This document shows positions 41,371-50,844 of a DNA stretch of 64,000 nt, in pieces (the stretch's first letter is position 1; every line of letters begins with the position of its first letter). The position numbers and the translations under genes were made by a program. Under the pieces are notes generated by a model. It worked only from the letters and a program-made list of their open reading frames with translations. It did not search any database and had not been told where the DNA came from. The DNA is from Thiocapsa sp. (GTDB lineage: Bacteria; Pseudomonadota; Gammaproteobacteria; Chromatiales; Chromatiaceae), in assembly GCF_018399035.1 (NCBI RefSeq), contig NZ_CP073760.1:4960501-5024500 (forward strand). Direction: 5' to 3'.

Positions 41371-41985
41371 TTACAGGCGCAGTCGGCACGCGAGCGTCAA
41401 GCGGACCAGATCCGCGGTCGAGTGGACCTCGAGCTTGCGCATCAGGTTGGCGCGATGTGTCTCGACCGTTCGGACACTGAGGTTGAGCGTGCCGGCAATC
41501 GCCTTGTTGGTGCTTCCGTTGACGATGGCCTCGAGCACCTCGCGCTCCTTGGCGGTGAGCTGCTCGAGCTGCTCGGCGATGATCCGCGGGTCGCCGATCT
41601 CGGCGCGGAAGCGTTCGTCCGCGGCGAGCGCCTTGCGCACGCGCTGCAGGAGATCCTGGTGATTGACCGGTTTCTGTATGAAATCGACGGCACCGGACTG
41701 CATCGCCTTCACCGCCATCGGGACGTCGGCGTGTCCGCTGATCATGATCACGGGCAGGCCGAGGCGATGCGTGCGCAGGACCTCGAGCAGCTCGAGTCCG
41801 TCCATCTCCGGCATGCGCACATCCAGGACCAGGCAGCCCGGACCCTCGCAGCCCGGATCGGCGAGAAACTCGGCCGCCGATCCGAAGACCGCGACCGGCA
41901 TGGATACCGATTCGAAGAGCCAGCGCAGAGACTGGCGCACGTCCTCGTCGTCGTCGATCACGAACACGGTCGACCTAGGGCTCAT
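41371..41985 (-). CDS. FixJ-type LuxR-family response regulator
   Basis: 204 residues. The receiver has FVIDDDEDV, LVLDVRMPEMDG (phospho-Asp), ISGHADV and FIQKPV. The C-terminal LuxR helix-turn-helix reads LTAKEREVLEAIVNGSTNKA, then IAGTLNLSVRTVETHRANLM. The start overlaps the stop of the histidine kinase (ATGA), so it is the cognate regulator, a DNA-binding transcription factor activated by phosphorylation. FixJ/TtrR relatives answer to oxygen, redox or small acids; the signal is unknown. Confidence 0.93.
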   Translation of the reverse strand: MSPRSTVFVIDDDEDVRQSLRWLFESVSMPVAVFGSAAEFLADPGCEGPGCLVLDVRMPEMDGLELLEVLRTHRLGLPVIMISGHADVPMAVKAMQSGAVDFIQKPVNHQDLLQRVRKALAADERFRAEIGDPRIIAEQLEQLTAKEREVLEAIVNGSTNKAIAGTLNLSVRTVETHRANLMRKLEVHSTADLVRLTLACRLRL

Positions 41986-44300
41986 CTCGGGTCTCCGATG
42001 GCTGTGTCGGGCGGGCCATCGAGCGGGCGATCGGACAAACTCGCGGGCGACCGGTCGGTCGCATTGACCGCGCGATGCCCGGGCAGCGTGAAAGCAAACA
42101 ACGCGCCGCCCCCCGGACGTGGCTCGGCCCAGATGCGCCCGCCGTAGGAGTCGACGATGGTGCGGCTCATCGAAAGCCCGAGCCCCGTACCGCCTTCCTT
42201 TGTCGTGTAGAAGGGATCGAACAGACGGCCCGCGTCGGTCCGGTCCAAACCGACCCCGCGATCGGCGACGGCGACCCGCACCTGATCCGCGCCGGCGCTC
42301 TCGATCGCGACACCCAAGCGGCGCTCGGCGGGAGGTGTGTCGCGCATCGCCTCCATGCCGTTGATCAGGAGGTTGATCAAGACCTGCTCGATCTCGATCG
42401 GATCACCGCTTCCTAAGGGTACGTCGGCACCGACCCGAATCTCGACCTTCACGGCGTTCGTCCGAATCTCCGGCTCGAGCATGCCGACGGCGGCCCGGCT
42501 GATGGCCTCCAGGTCGATCGGTCGGGGCGCGCTGGCATGCTGCCTGGAAAAACCCCGAATCCGCTCGATGATCCGGCCCGCACGTTCGGCGAGCCTGGCG
42601 ATCTCGCGTAGCGCAAGACGCAGCGGCTCGACCTCGGTCGGCGCGCTGTCGATGCGCTCGAGCGCCCCGCCGGCATAGGTGCTGATGCCCATGAGCGGCT
42701 GGGCGACCTCGTGGGCAATGGCGCTCGACATCTCGCCCATGGTGCTGATGCGCCCGACCCTGAAGAGTGCGTGGCGGTGTCTGGATTCGCGCTCTTCGAG
42801 CTGCTTTCGGGCACTGATGTCCTCGATGACGCCGATGAAGTAGTGCAGGGCTCCGCTCGAATTACGCACGGCGGCCATCGTCAGGTTGCACCAGATGGTC
42901 TGGCCCGACTTGCCGATATGTCGCAGCTCCAGGCTTTGCGTTTCGCCTCGATCGCTGCTCGGTTCGCTGCTCGGGTCGCAGGAGGTGCCTTCGCCGATCC
43001 TCGCGATGAACCGCATCAATCCATCGTAATCATCCGGGTGGACGAGACCGCGACAGGTCTGGGCGAGCAGCTCCTCTTGAGTGTAGCCGAGGATGTTGCA
43101 GAGCTTGCGGTTGACCCGGAGGAAGAAGCCCTGTGGGTTACGGTGACAGATGCCGACTGCCGCTTGCTCGAAGGTCGCGCGAAAACGCTCCTCGCTCTCG
43201 GTCAGCGCGCGCCGCACCGCGAGGTTGTCGAGGATGTCCGCGAGTCGTCCGGCGAGGGCCCGCATCAGGGTCAGATCGTCCTCGCTCCAGGTGCGTTCGA
43301 CCCGACACTGATGCAGTCCGAGCAGCGAGGGCCGATCACCCTCGGGGCACACCGCGACCATCAGGCGCGAGCGCGGCGCGAAGCGGCCGCCCAGCATCGG
43401 GACGGCACTCGGATCCGGATCCTGCAACGGATCGGATGCGTTCAGGGCCGAGCGGATCAGGCGGCGCAGCGGGTCATCCATCGGGATGGTGCGATCAAAC
43501 AAAGGTTCGCCCGGGCAGCCCGGAACGGCGGCCTCTGCCAGTATGCGTACCTCGGCCGCGTCGGGATCGCACGGAGACAGCAGCCAAGCGCGATCCACAC
43601 GCAGGAGATCCTGCACGACCCGCAAGAGTGCGTTCAAGACGGCCTGCGGGTCGAACGCGGCCGTCGCTGCGGCCGACAGTCGCTCGAGCCCGCTCACCAG
43701 CCGATGCCGCGACTCCGCTGCGGCTGCCGCGATCTCGCGTTGCCTGTGCTCACGCTCCGCGCGCTTGCGCTCGGTGATGTCCGAGAGAATGACGCGGATC
43801 TGCGCCGGGGTGCTCCCGGCCTCGAGCCGGCTTTCGAGCATCAGGGTCTGCGGATCCGCACGGATCTCCGCCCTGTCCGTCTTCAACCGCAGCTCGCAGC
43901 TCCTGCGCGCCTGCGAGTGCAATGCGTCGGCAATATGGGCCTGCAGGAGCATGCGATCGTCCCGGGCGATGTAAGTGCTGAATGCCCGACCGATCAATCG
44001 ATCTCGCGATTGCCCGAGCAGCTTGGCGCCGGTCAGGTTGATGTCTTGGATCCTGCCCGCGACGTCGATGGAGAGGTAGCCGACCGGAGCGAAATCATAG
44101 AGGTCCGCATAGCGCTCCCGAGACTTCTCCAGAACCGCACGCACCGCGAGCAGCTCGCGGTTTTGCTGCTCGAGCTCGATCTGGTGGACCTGCAGCTCGT
44201 GCACGAGGCGGGTCAGCTCGTCCGACCCCTTGCCTGAGCGCTCGAGCTCCGCCAAGAGCCGCGTCAGTTGCGCATCGCTCGCTCGGTCGAATCTTGCCAT
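41982..44300 (-). CDS. PAS-GAF-PAS sensor histidine kinase
   Basis: 772 residues from ATG 44300 (GGAGG 9 bases upstream). An N-terminal coiled segment ELQVHQIELEQQNREL leads into a PAS (YADLYDFAPVGYLSIDVAGR), a GAF-like region (~residues 190-350), a second PAS/PAC (AAVGICHRNPQGFF, FIGVIEDISARK) and a kinase core. The core has GEMSSAIAHEVAQPLMGIST (HisKA), LINLLINGMEAM, VADRGVGL and [11 protein letters not shown]. No membrane helix is visible, so it is cytoplasmic. The DctB/FixL-like core suits the FixJ-type partner encoded next. Confidence 0.93.
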   Translation of the reverse strand: MARFDRASDAQLTRLLAELERSGKGSDELTRLVHELQVHQIELEQQNRELLAVRAVLEKSRERYADLYDFAPVGYLSIDVAGRIQDINLTGAKLLGQSRDRLIGRAFSTYIARDDRMLLQAHIADALHSQARRSCELRLKTDRAEIRADPQTLMLESRLEAGSTPAQIRVILSDITERKRAEREHRQREIAAAAAESRHRLVSGLERLSAAATAAFDPQAVLNALLRVVQDLLRVDRAWLLSPCDPDAAEVRILAEAAVPGCPGEPLFDRTIPMDDPLRRLIRSALNASDPLQDPDPSAVPMLGGRFAPRSRLMVAVCPEGDRPSLLGLHQCRVERTWSEDDLTLMRALAGRLADILDNLAVRRALTESEERFRATFEQAAVGICHRNPQGFFLRVNRKLCNILGYTQEELLAQTCRGLVHPDDYDGLMRFIARIGEGTSCDPSSEPSSDRGETQSLELRHIGKSGQTIWCNLTMAAVRNSSGALHYFIGVIEDISARKQLEERESRHRHALFRVGRISTMGEMSSAIAHEVAQPLMGISTYAGGALERIDSAPTEVEPLRLALREIARLAERAGRIIERIRGFSRQHASAPRPIDLEAISRAAVGMLEPEIRTNAVKVEIRVGADVPLGSGDPIEIEQVLINLLINGMEAMRDTPPAERRLGVAIESAGADQVRVAVADRGVGLDRTDAGRLFDPFYTTKEGGTGLGLSMSRTIVDSYGGRIWAEPRPGGGALFAFTLPGHRAVNATDRSPASLSDRPLDGPPDTAIGDPR

Positions 44301-44453
44301 TGGACCAGCACCTCCGTTGTGCGGCCGGCGGTTTGGGTTCCGATGCCGGCATTTGCGAATGCTGTGCTCGACACCCGTCTCGGGCGTCGCCGGTTCGGTG
44401 TGTATCGATGCGTGTCGGCCCATCCTACGTGTTTCGCTTCGCTCTACCCACTC

Positions 44454-44646
44454 TAAACCGCGTCCAGAGCGAGATGCTCACTTTCGAGTGAGCTCGAAGT
44501 TTGGTGAATCCACGACCCTTAGCGGGGAGCGCGGTTTAAAATTTTATATTTTTTAATACTTTAAACCGCGCCGGCTCCAGCGGTTCTGAAATCCTCCGGG
44601 GCCGATCCCATCCAAAAACATCGCATACCGCACTGGGCGCGGTTTA
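44454..44646 (-). repeat. Dispersed TAAACCGCG element, copy 5 (reverse orientation)
   Basis: Module B 44454-44538 (85 bp), linker 44539-44561 (23 bp), module A 44562-44646 (85 bp), the mirror of copies 2, 4, 6 and 7. Confidence 0.93.
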
Positions 44647-44674
44647 CGTGTTTCGGTTGTTTTAGAATCGTTCC

Positions 44675-45106
44675 TTACAGTAAAAACGGCTGCAGGGTCG
44701 CGCTGTCGAGGTCGATGCCGTGGATTCGGATCTGCTCCACGCCGTTTTCCTTCAGCGCCCGGGTGACCAAGACCAGTACAGCGATCCCGGAGTCGAAGAT
44801 CCGGTCGACGCCGGTCAGGTCGAGCGTACAGGTGTCGATGCTCTCGTCCACCGCTTGGCCGATCAGCAGCAAGGCAAAGGCGCTGCGCAGATCCAGCGAG
44901 CCGTCGATCCGGATTTGCAGGTGGCCGTCGTCGATCTCGTAGTCGAGATCCGCGGCAGGAGTTGCGATTCTCGGGGCACGGTTGCCCGTTCGGTCGGCGC
45001 CCTGGCGCTCCGCATCGTGGAATCCAAGGATTTTGACGGAGTGATCGCCTTGGCTCTGCAAGGCCGAGGACGCCCTGCGCACGCGCATCGAGTCGAGTCG
45101 AGTCAT
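44675..45106 (-). CDS. STAS-domain protein (anti-sigma-factor antagonist-like)
   Basis: 143 residues from ATG 45106 with AGGAG 8 bases upstream. The N-terminal ~55 residues look unstructured; residues 58-143 form a STAS fold (LQIRIDGSLDLRSAFALLLI, CTLDLTGVDRIFDSGIAVLV). The serine in FDSG lies where SpoIIAA-type proteins are phosphorylated. No anti-sigma kinase is nearby, so its partner is unknown. It sits between a two-component pair and a GGDEF/EAL gene. Confidence 0.82.
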   Translation of the reverse strand: MTRLDSMRVRRASSALQSQGDHSVKILGFHDAERQGADRTGNRAPRIATPAADLDYEIDDGHLQIRIDGSLDLRSAFALLLIGQAVDESIDTCTLDLTGVDRIFDSGIAVLVLVTRALKENGVEQIRIHGIDLDSATLQPFLL

Positions 45107-45220
45107 GGTGGTGCTCTCCTCCCGGTCGTCTGTCGTTCTGTTTCGGGCCGCGGGCCTCCCGCGGCCTCGCTCGTCAACCCCGCCGCGTCGCTGATCGGAA
45201 CGCCGGGGTGGGCAAGGGCA

Positions 45221-45299
45221 GTAGGTGGACAAGCGCAGCGCAGTCCACCAGCGTAGGCGCAGGGTTCGGTGGACTTCGCTCTCGCTCATCCACCCTACC
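45221..45299. repeat. Imperfect inverted repeat GTAGGTGGAC...GTCCACC / GGTGGAC...CACCCTAC
   Basis: Arms GTAGGTGGACAAGCGCAGCG and GCTCATCCACCCTAC flank internal GTCCACC/GGTGGAC pairs. The layout resembles the GGTTGGGCAAAGCG hairpin at 31754, so both may belong to one class of intergenic hairpins. Confidence 0.55.
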
Positions 45300-45360
45300 G
45301 GCCCTCTTATCAACAAGGCCCGCGTCGGCGGACTTGTTCCGGTCGTTGCCGAGAGGACCC

Positions 45361-47226
45361 TCAGGCCCAGGTCTGGACGAACCGCATCAGCTCCTCCTGA
45401 TCGAGCGGTTGGGTGTAGAGGAACCCCTGTGCGATCGTGCAGCCGGCCTCCCGCAGGAAATCGGCCTGGTTTTGCGTCTCGACGCCCTGAGCGACGACGC
45501 GCATGTCCAATGCCTTGCCCAGCGCGAGGATCGCGCGGGCGACCGCGGCGTCGTCGCTGTCTTGCGGAAGCCCGTCGATCAAGGATTTGTCCATCTTCAG
45601 CTCCCCGATCGGCAGTCGCTTCAGATCCATGAGCGAGGAGGAGACCGCGCCGAAATGGTCAATCGAGAGTTCGATCCCGAGCCTCTTCAGCCGGCGAACC
45701 GTCTCCAGTGCCGAGACGGAGTCCGAAACCGACCCCGTCTCCGTCAGCTCGAGGCTCACCAGGTGTGCATCGAGGTCCAGCTCGCGCAACAGGGCGTCAA
45801 GATCGTCGGCAAAATCCGGCCGCTCAAGTTCCCTCTTTGACAAATTGATCTTGATGAGTGTTCCCTCGTCGAGTCCCTCCGCCTGCCAACGCTTGCGCTG
45901 GGTGCAGGCGGTACGCAGCACCCAGGCATCGATTCCGCGGATCAGTCCGGTCTCCTCGGCAAGCGCGAGAAACCCATCGGGCGCCAAGCAGCCGAGCACC
46001 GGATGGTTCCAACGCACGAGCGCTTCGATGCCCGGAATGCGGCGGGTATCCAAGGCGAGCTGCGGTTGGTAGGCCAGCATCAGCTCGCCTCGCTCCACGG
46101 CGTGGGCCAAGCCCGCTCGGAGCAGGATACGGTCGAAGGCCTGCGCGGTCATGTCCGCGGCGTAGAAGCGCAAGGTGTTGCGACCGGCCTGCTTGGCGAT
46201 ATACATCGCCGTATCGGCCTGACGCACCAGGTCTTCAGCCGCCGTGCCGTCGTCCGGACAGAGGCTGATGCCGATGCTGACGGTGAGCGTGATCTCGCCT
46301 TGGGGACCGGCGTAGGGGCAGCGCAGCAGCTCGATCAGCTTGCGTGCGACCGCGGCGGCGGCGTCCGGAGAGTCCACCGGAGCGACGAGCATGAGAAACT
46401 CGTCCCCGCCGATGCGTGCGACCGTGTCGTCCTTGCGGATCTGCTTTTTGAGTCGCGCGGCGACGTCTTTGAGGACCTCGTCGCCGAAGGTGTGCCCGAA
46501 GCTGTCGTTGATCAGCTTGAAGCGGTCCAGGTCGATAAACAGGACCGCGAGCTGCTCCCCGGTGCGTTGCGTGCGTGCGATCGCCTGATCGAGCCGGTCG
46601 GAGAAGAGGGCGCGATTCGCCAACCCGGTGAGCGGATCGTGCAGGGCGAGCTGCGAGAGCGACTGCTCGCGCTCTTTAAGCTGCTCGAGCAGGTGGCGCT
46701 GCTCGGTGACATCGAGCATCACGGTGAGACAGACCGCCTCGTCGTCGTCGCCGCGAGCGGGCTCGCTCTCGAGACTCAGATCGACGACGTGCCCGGTGTG
46801 GCTCGGTGTTAGCCGGACGCCGAGCGTGCGGCGCGCAGCGCTGCGGTGCACCGCTTCGATGTGCGCGTGCAGCGCGCGTCCTTGACCTGCATCGAGATGA
46901 CTCCACAACGGTGTCCCCGTGAGGTGTCCGCGCTCCGCACCGAGCATCGATGCGCCGGTCAGGTTGATCTCGCGGATGATGCCGCTGCGATCCAGGGTGC
47001 AATAGCCGACGGGTGCCCGGTCGTAGAGTCGGGCATAGCGGTCGCGCGAGATCTCGAGCGCATGCTGCGCGTCGCGAAGCTCGTGGTTCTGCTGTGTCAG
47101 CTCGATTTGATGGGTCTTCAAATCGTGCATGAGGCGGTGCAGCTCGTCCTCGCTGCCCGTCTGTTCTCGTAAGGTTTCGCCCCGGGGGGCAATGTCCTCC
47201 TCCTCCCATCCGGTCGGTTTCGCCAT
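45361..47226 (-). CDS. PAS-GGDEF-EAL protein with degenerate EAL active site
   Basis: 621 residues from ATG 47226 (GGGAG upstream). The N-terminal DLKTHQIELTQQNHEL and PAS (YARLYDRAPVGYCTLDRSGI) closely resemble those of the kinase at 41982-44300. GGDEF is intact (VARIGGDEFLMLV, ~residue 272), so cyclic di-GMP synthesis is likely. EAL itself is present (PGIEALVRWNHP), but the usual DDFGTGYSSL metal-binding block reads IDHFGAVSSSL, losing one aspartate. Phosphodiesterase activity is therefore doubtful, and the EAL domain may act as a sensor. Confidence 0.9.
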   Translation of the reverse strand: MAKPTGWEEEDIAPRGETLREQTGSEDELHRLMHDLKTHQIELTQQNHELRDAQHALEISRDRYARLYDRAPVGYCTLDRSGIIREINLTGASMLGAERGHLTGTPLWSHLDAGQGRALHAHIEAVHRSAARRTLGVRLTPSHTGHVVDLSLESEPARGDDDEAVCLTVMLDVTEQRHLLEQLKEREQSLSQLALHDPLTGLANRALFSDRLDQAIARTQRTGEQLAVLFIDLDRFKLINDSFGHTFGDEVLKDVAARLKKQIRKDDTVARIGGDEFLMLVAPVDSPDAAAAVARKLIELLRCPYAGPQGEITLTVSIGISLCPDDGTAAEDLVRQADTAMYIAKQAGRNTLRFYAADMTAQAFDRILLRAGLAHAVERGELMLAYQPQLALDTRRIPGIEALVRWNHPVLGCLAPDGFLALAEETGLIRGIDAWVLRTACTQRKRWQAEGLDEGTLIKINLSKRELERPDFADDLDALLRELDLDAHLVSLELTETGSVSDSVSALETVRRLKRLGIELSIDHFGAVSSSLMDLKRLPIGELKMDKSLIDGLPQDSDDAAVARAILALGKALDMRVVAQGVETQNQADFLREAGCTIAQGFLYTQPLDQEELMRFVQTWA

Positions 47227-47273
47227 TCGGTGTGCTCCCACGCCTTTGGCATGACGTGACTATTGATTCGGAC

Positions 47274-47466
47274 TAAACCGCGCCCAGTGCGGTATGCGAT
47301 GTTTTTGGATGGGATCGGCCCCGGCGGATTTCAGAACCGCTGGAGCCGGCGCGGTTTAAAGTATTAAAAAATATAAAATTTTAAACCGCGTCCCCCGCTA
47401 ATGGTCGTGGATTCACCAAACTTCGAGCTCACTCGAAAGTGAGCATCTCGCTCTGGACGCGGTTTA
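47274..47466 (+). repeat. Dispersed TAAACCGCG element, copy 6 (modules A + B)
   Basis: Reference-quality copy: module A 47274-47358 (85 bp), linker 47359-47381 (23 bp, AGTATTAAAAAATATAAAAT), module B 47382-47466 (85 bp). Both modules begin TAAACCGCG and end CGCGGTTTA. Confidence 0.95.
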
Positions 47467-47680
47467 GCCTTCTTCTGTTCCGACGTTGTTTCCAATACCA
47501 CGTTATTCGGAGGTTCCAGTATATGAGAAGAAATCTGTTTCATGTATCGTGGCTTCACGCGAGCGGGCTAAGTAGTATTACTGAACCGCCGGTCTCTCGA
47601 TCGGGCGCGGCTGTTCGCAATGCGTTGACAGACGGTTTCGCGCGTGTATTGATCTCGTGATCGACCACAAGGAGTTACCG

Positions 47681-50600
47681 ATGAGCGCTGACCCGCACGC
47701 CTCGAGGCACGCCCCCCCGCCGGAGTCTTCCCCCCAGCCCTCGCAAGCTCCCTCGCACGAAGAACGCATGGCCGAGGAGCACGCTGGGCCTGCCGAGCCC
47801 GCTGGCGGCGAGCGCGAGAACCCCGCCTTCCGGGATGCCGAGTCCGAGCACGGCGTCTTCCCGATCGTCGGGATCGGGGCCTCGGCCGGCGGACTCGATG
47901 CCTTCCGTCGTCTGCTGCACCATCTGCCGACGCGCACCGGCATGGCCTTCGTGCTCATCCAACATCTGGATCCGGCACATCCGAGCATGCTGGCCGATCT
48001 ACTGGTCGGGACGACCCGGATGCCGGTGCGCGAGGCCGTGGACGGCGAGCCCGTCGAGCCCGACCATGTCTATGTCATCCCGCCGAATTGCTCGCTCGGG
48101 CTGCATCATCGGCGCCTGCTGGTGTTGCCGCGCCGGGAGGAGCGCGGGCTGCACCTGCCGGTCGACAGCTTTCTGGAAACCCTCGCGGACGACTTGGGGC
48201 CCAAGGCCATCGGAGTGGTCCTGTCCGGAACCGGCTCGGATGGAACCCACGGGCTGAAGGCGATCAAGGCAGCCGGCGGAATGACCTTGGCGCAGGACGA
48301 ACAGAGTGCAGAGCACTTCGGGATGCCGGGCAGCGCGATCGCCGCCGGCTGTGTGGATCTGGTGTTGGCGCCGCCGGAGATGGCGAGCGAGCTCGCGCGC
48401 ATCGCGCGCCATCCCTATCTGCGCCAGCCCGTGCGCAAGATTGCGGAGGTGCCGGGCGGCAATGAAGAGGATCTCGGCAAGATCTTCATGCTGCTGCGCA
48501 CACACACCGGAAACGACTTCAGCTACTACAAGCGCGACACCATCCTGCGACGGATCAAGCGGCGCATGGCCGTGCATCGGATACACCGGCTTGCCGCGTA
48601 CGTGCGTTATCTCCAATCCGAGCCCGAGGAGGTTGAACGACTGTTCGAGGATCTGCTGATCAGCGTCACCGGGTTCTTTCGCGAGCCCGAGGCGTTCGAC
48701 GCCCTTCGCGAGAAGGTCTTTCCAGTCCTCTTCGCGGAGTCGGACACCGAGCGCCCGGTCCGTGTCTGGGTGCCCGGTTGCGCCACCGGCGAGGAGGCCT
48801 ATTCGATCGCCATCGCCATGATCGAGTATCTGGGCGATCGGGCGAACGGGACACGCATTCAGATCTTCGGGACCGATCTCGACGTGAAGGCAATCGGGAA
48901 GGCCCGCGCCGGTCTCTTTGCCGACCAACTGGTCGCGCACCTGGCGCCCGAGCAGCTGAAGCGTTTCTTCGTCAAGGTTGCGGGCGGCTACGAGGTCGCC
49001 AAGCGGGTGCGGGATCTGTGCATCTTCGCGGTACAGAATCTGGTGAAGGATCCGCCCTTCTCCTGGTTGGATCTGGTCTCTTGCCGCAATGTCATGATCT
49101 ATTTCGGGCCGCCTCTGCAGAAGCAGGCCCTGCAGATCTTCCATTATGCGTTGGAGCCCAATCGGTTTTTGATGTTGGGGTCCTCGGAGTCCATCGGGGC
49201 ACGGGCCGACCTCTTCGCGCTGCTCGACCACAAGAACAAGATCTACACGAAGAAATCCAACGCGCCCCGCCTCGCCCCCGCGCTCATGCCGCGCGCGTTT
49301 CAATCGCCGGGCGATGTCCCGTTCGTCCCCGCAGCGACCGACGCGAACGAGCCGATCGATCTGACCAAAGCGACCGATCGGATGATCCTCGAGCACTACG
49401 GGCCGCCGGGCGTGGTGGTGTCGGGCGATCTGGAGATCCTGCTGTTTCGCGGCGAAACCGGTCGCTATCTGGATCCGATCCCGGGCACGGCAACCCTGAA
49501 TCTGCTCAAGCTCGCGCGCCGCGAGCTTGCGGTGGAGCTGCGTACGGTGATTCAAGAGGCGCGAACGAGCGGCTCGGCCGTCAGCAAGGGTCGTGTCTGG
49601 TATCGGCGCAACGGCACCGATGCCTGGGTCGGTCTGCGGGTGCTGCCGATCAACGACGGCGGACCGCCCGATCGGCTGCTGGTCTTGTTCGACGAGGTCG
49701 CGGCCGCCGAGCCGGGTTCGGTCTCCACACCCGGCGTCACGAGCGAGCTGCCGAGGCCGGTGGACGAGCGCATCGTCGCTCTGGAGCGCGAGCTGACCTC
49801 CACGCGCGACTATCTCCAATCGATCATCACGGAGCAGGAGCGCAACAACGAGCAACTCAGGTCCGCCAACGAAGAGATCCAATCCGCCAACGAGGAGCTT
49901 CAGAGCACGATCGAGGAGCTCGAGACGACCAAGGAAGAGCTTCAATCGACCAACGAGGAGCTGGCGACGGTCAATTGCGAGCTTGATAACCGCAACAACG
50001 ACCTGGCCGAGGCCAACAGCGATCTCGGCAATCTACTCGTCAGCGTCCATCTCCCGGTGCTGATCCTGGGGTCGGACCTGAGCATCCGTCAGTTCACGCC
50101 GCAGGCCGAGCGTCTCTTGAACCTGATCGCCTCGGATCTCGGCCGGCCCATCGGCAACATCAAGCCGAACATCGAGATTCCCGATCTGGAGCCCCGGGTT
50201 CAGGCGGTCATCGATCGGGTGACGCCCCAGGCGCTGGATGTTCAGGACAAGGACGGCCACTGGTACTCGGTGCGGATTCGCCCCTACAAGTCCGCGGAGA
50301 ACCGCATCGAGGGTGCAGTGATCGCCTTCGTCGACGTGGACGATGTAAAGACCTCCGAGGCTCGCCTGCGTCATGCCTTGGAGCACGCGCAACGGCTCGC
50401 GGCCTTGGTGAAGGACGCCGACGATGCCATGACGGTGCAGGGCTTCGATGGGTCCATCCGCGCCTGGAACCCGGCGGCCGAGCGCATCTACGGGTATCGC
50501 GAGAGCGATGCCCTGGCGATGTCGATCGAGCGCCTGATACCGCCCGAGGAGATTGCGCTCTATCGGGCGACGATCGAGCCGCTGCAACACGGCGAGCGCG

Positions 50601-50743
50601 TCGAGCCGTTCGAGAGCTCGAGGCTCCATGCCGACGGCACTCGTCTGTCCGTGCTGATCCATCCCATCGCACTGCTCGATGCCCGCGCAACCCCCTACGC
50701 GCTCGCGACAACCGAGCGCCCCGCACGCAAGATCGACACCTAA
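47681..50743 (+). CDS. CheB-CheR-PAS fusion (chemotaxis-type methylesterase/methyltransferase)
   Basis: 1,020 residues from ATG 47681 (AAGGAG upstream). A CheB methylesterase (~60-250) has VGIGASAGGLDAF, VLIQHLDP and LSGTGSDGTHG, containing the Ser-His-Asp triad. A CheR methyltransferase (~255-530) has TGFFREPEAFDAL and VWVPGCATGEEAYSIAIAMI. A long coiled coil follows (RSANEEIQSANEELQSTIEE), then two PAS domains. Relatives often end in a histidine kinase; this one stops after the last PAS. No chemoreceptor or CheA is nearby, so its methylation target may not be a chemoreceptor. Confidence 0.93.
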   Translation: MSADPHASRHAPPPESSPQPSQAPSHEERMAEEHAGPAEPAGGERENPAFRDAESEHGVFPIVGIGASAGGLDAFRRLLHHLPTRTGMAFVLIQHLDPAHPSMLADLLVGTTRMPVREAVDGEPVEPDHVYVIPPNCSLGLHHRRLLVLPRREERGLHLPVDSFLETLADDLGPKAIGVVLSGTGSDGTHGLKAIKAAGGMTLAQDEQSAEHFGMPGSAIAAGCVDLVLAPPEMASELARIARHPYLRQPVRKIAEVPGGNEEDLGKIFMLLRTHTGNDFSYYKRDTILRRIKRRMAVHRIHRLAAYVRYLQSEPEEVERLFEDLLISVTGFFREPEAFDALREKVFPVLFAESDTERPVRVWVPGCATGEEAYSIAIAMIEYLGDRANGTRIQIFGTDLDVKAIGKARAGLFADQLVAHLAPEQLKRFFVKVAGGYEVAKRVRDLCIFAVQNLVKDPPFSWLDLVSCRNVMIYFGPPLQKQALQIFHYALEPNRFLMLGSSESIGARADLFALLDHKNKIYTKKSNAPRLAPALMPRAFQSPGDVPFVPAATDANEPIDLTKATDRMILEHYGPPGVVVSGDLEILLFRGETGRYLDPIPGTATLNLLKLARRELAVELRTVIQEARTSGSAVSKGRVWYRRNGTDAWVGLRVLPINDGGPPDRLLVLFDEVAAAEPGSVSTPGVTSELPRPVDERIVALERELTSTRDYLQSIITEQERNNEQLRSANEEIQSANEELQSTIEELETTKEELQSTNEELATVNCELDNRNNDLAEANSDLGNLLVSVHLPVLILGSDLSIRQFTPQAERLLNLIASDLGRPIGNIKPNIEIPDLEPRVQAVIDRVTPQALDVQDKDGHWYSVRIRPYKSAENRIEGAVIAFVDVDDVKTSEARLRHALEHAQRLAALVKDADDAMTVQGFDGSIRAWNPAAERIYGYRESDALAMSIERLIPPEEIALYRATIEPLQHGERVEPFESSRLHADGTRLSVLIHPIALLDARATPYALATTERPARKIDT

Positions 50744-50844
50744 GAAACGCCGAAAAAAACCGAACCCTACGGATGTGTTCACCACCACACACCGCGCCAA
50801 GGTTTTCGGGCGCGGTCGCGGCCTTTGTGGTTAAATCCGGCGCC

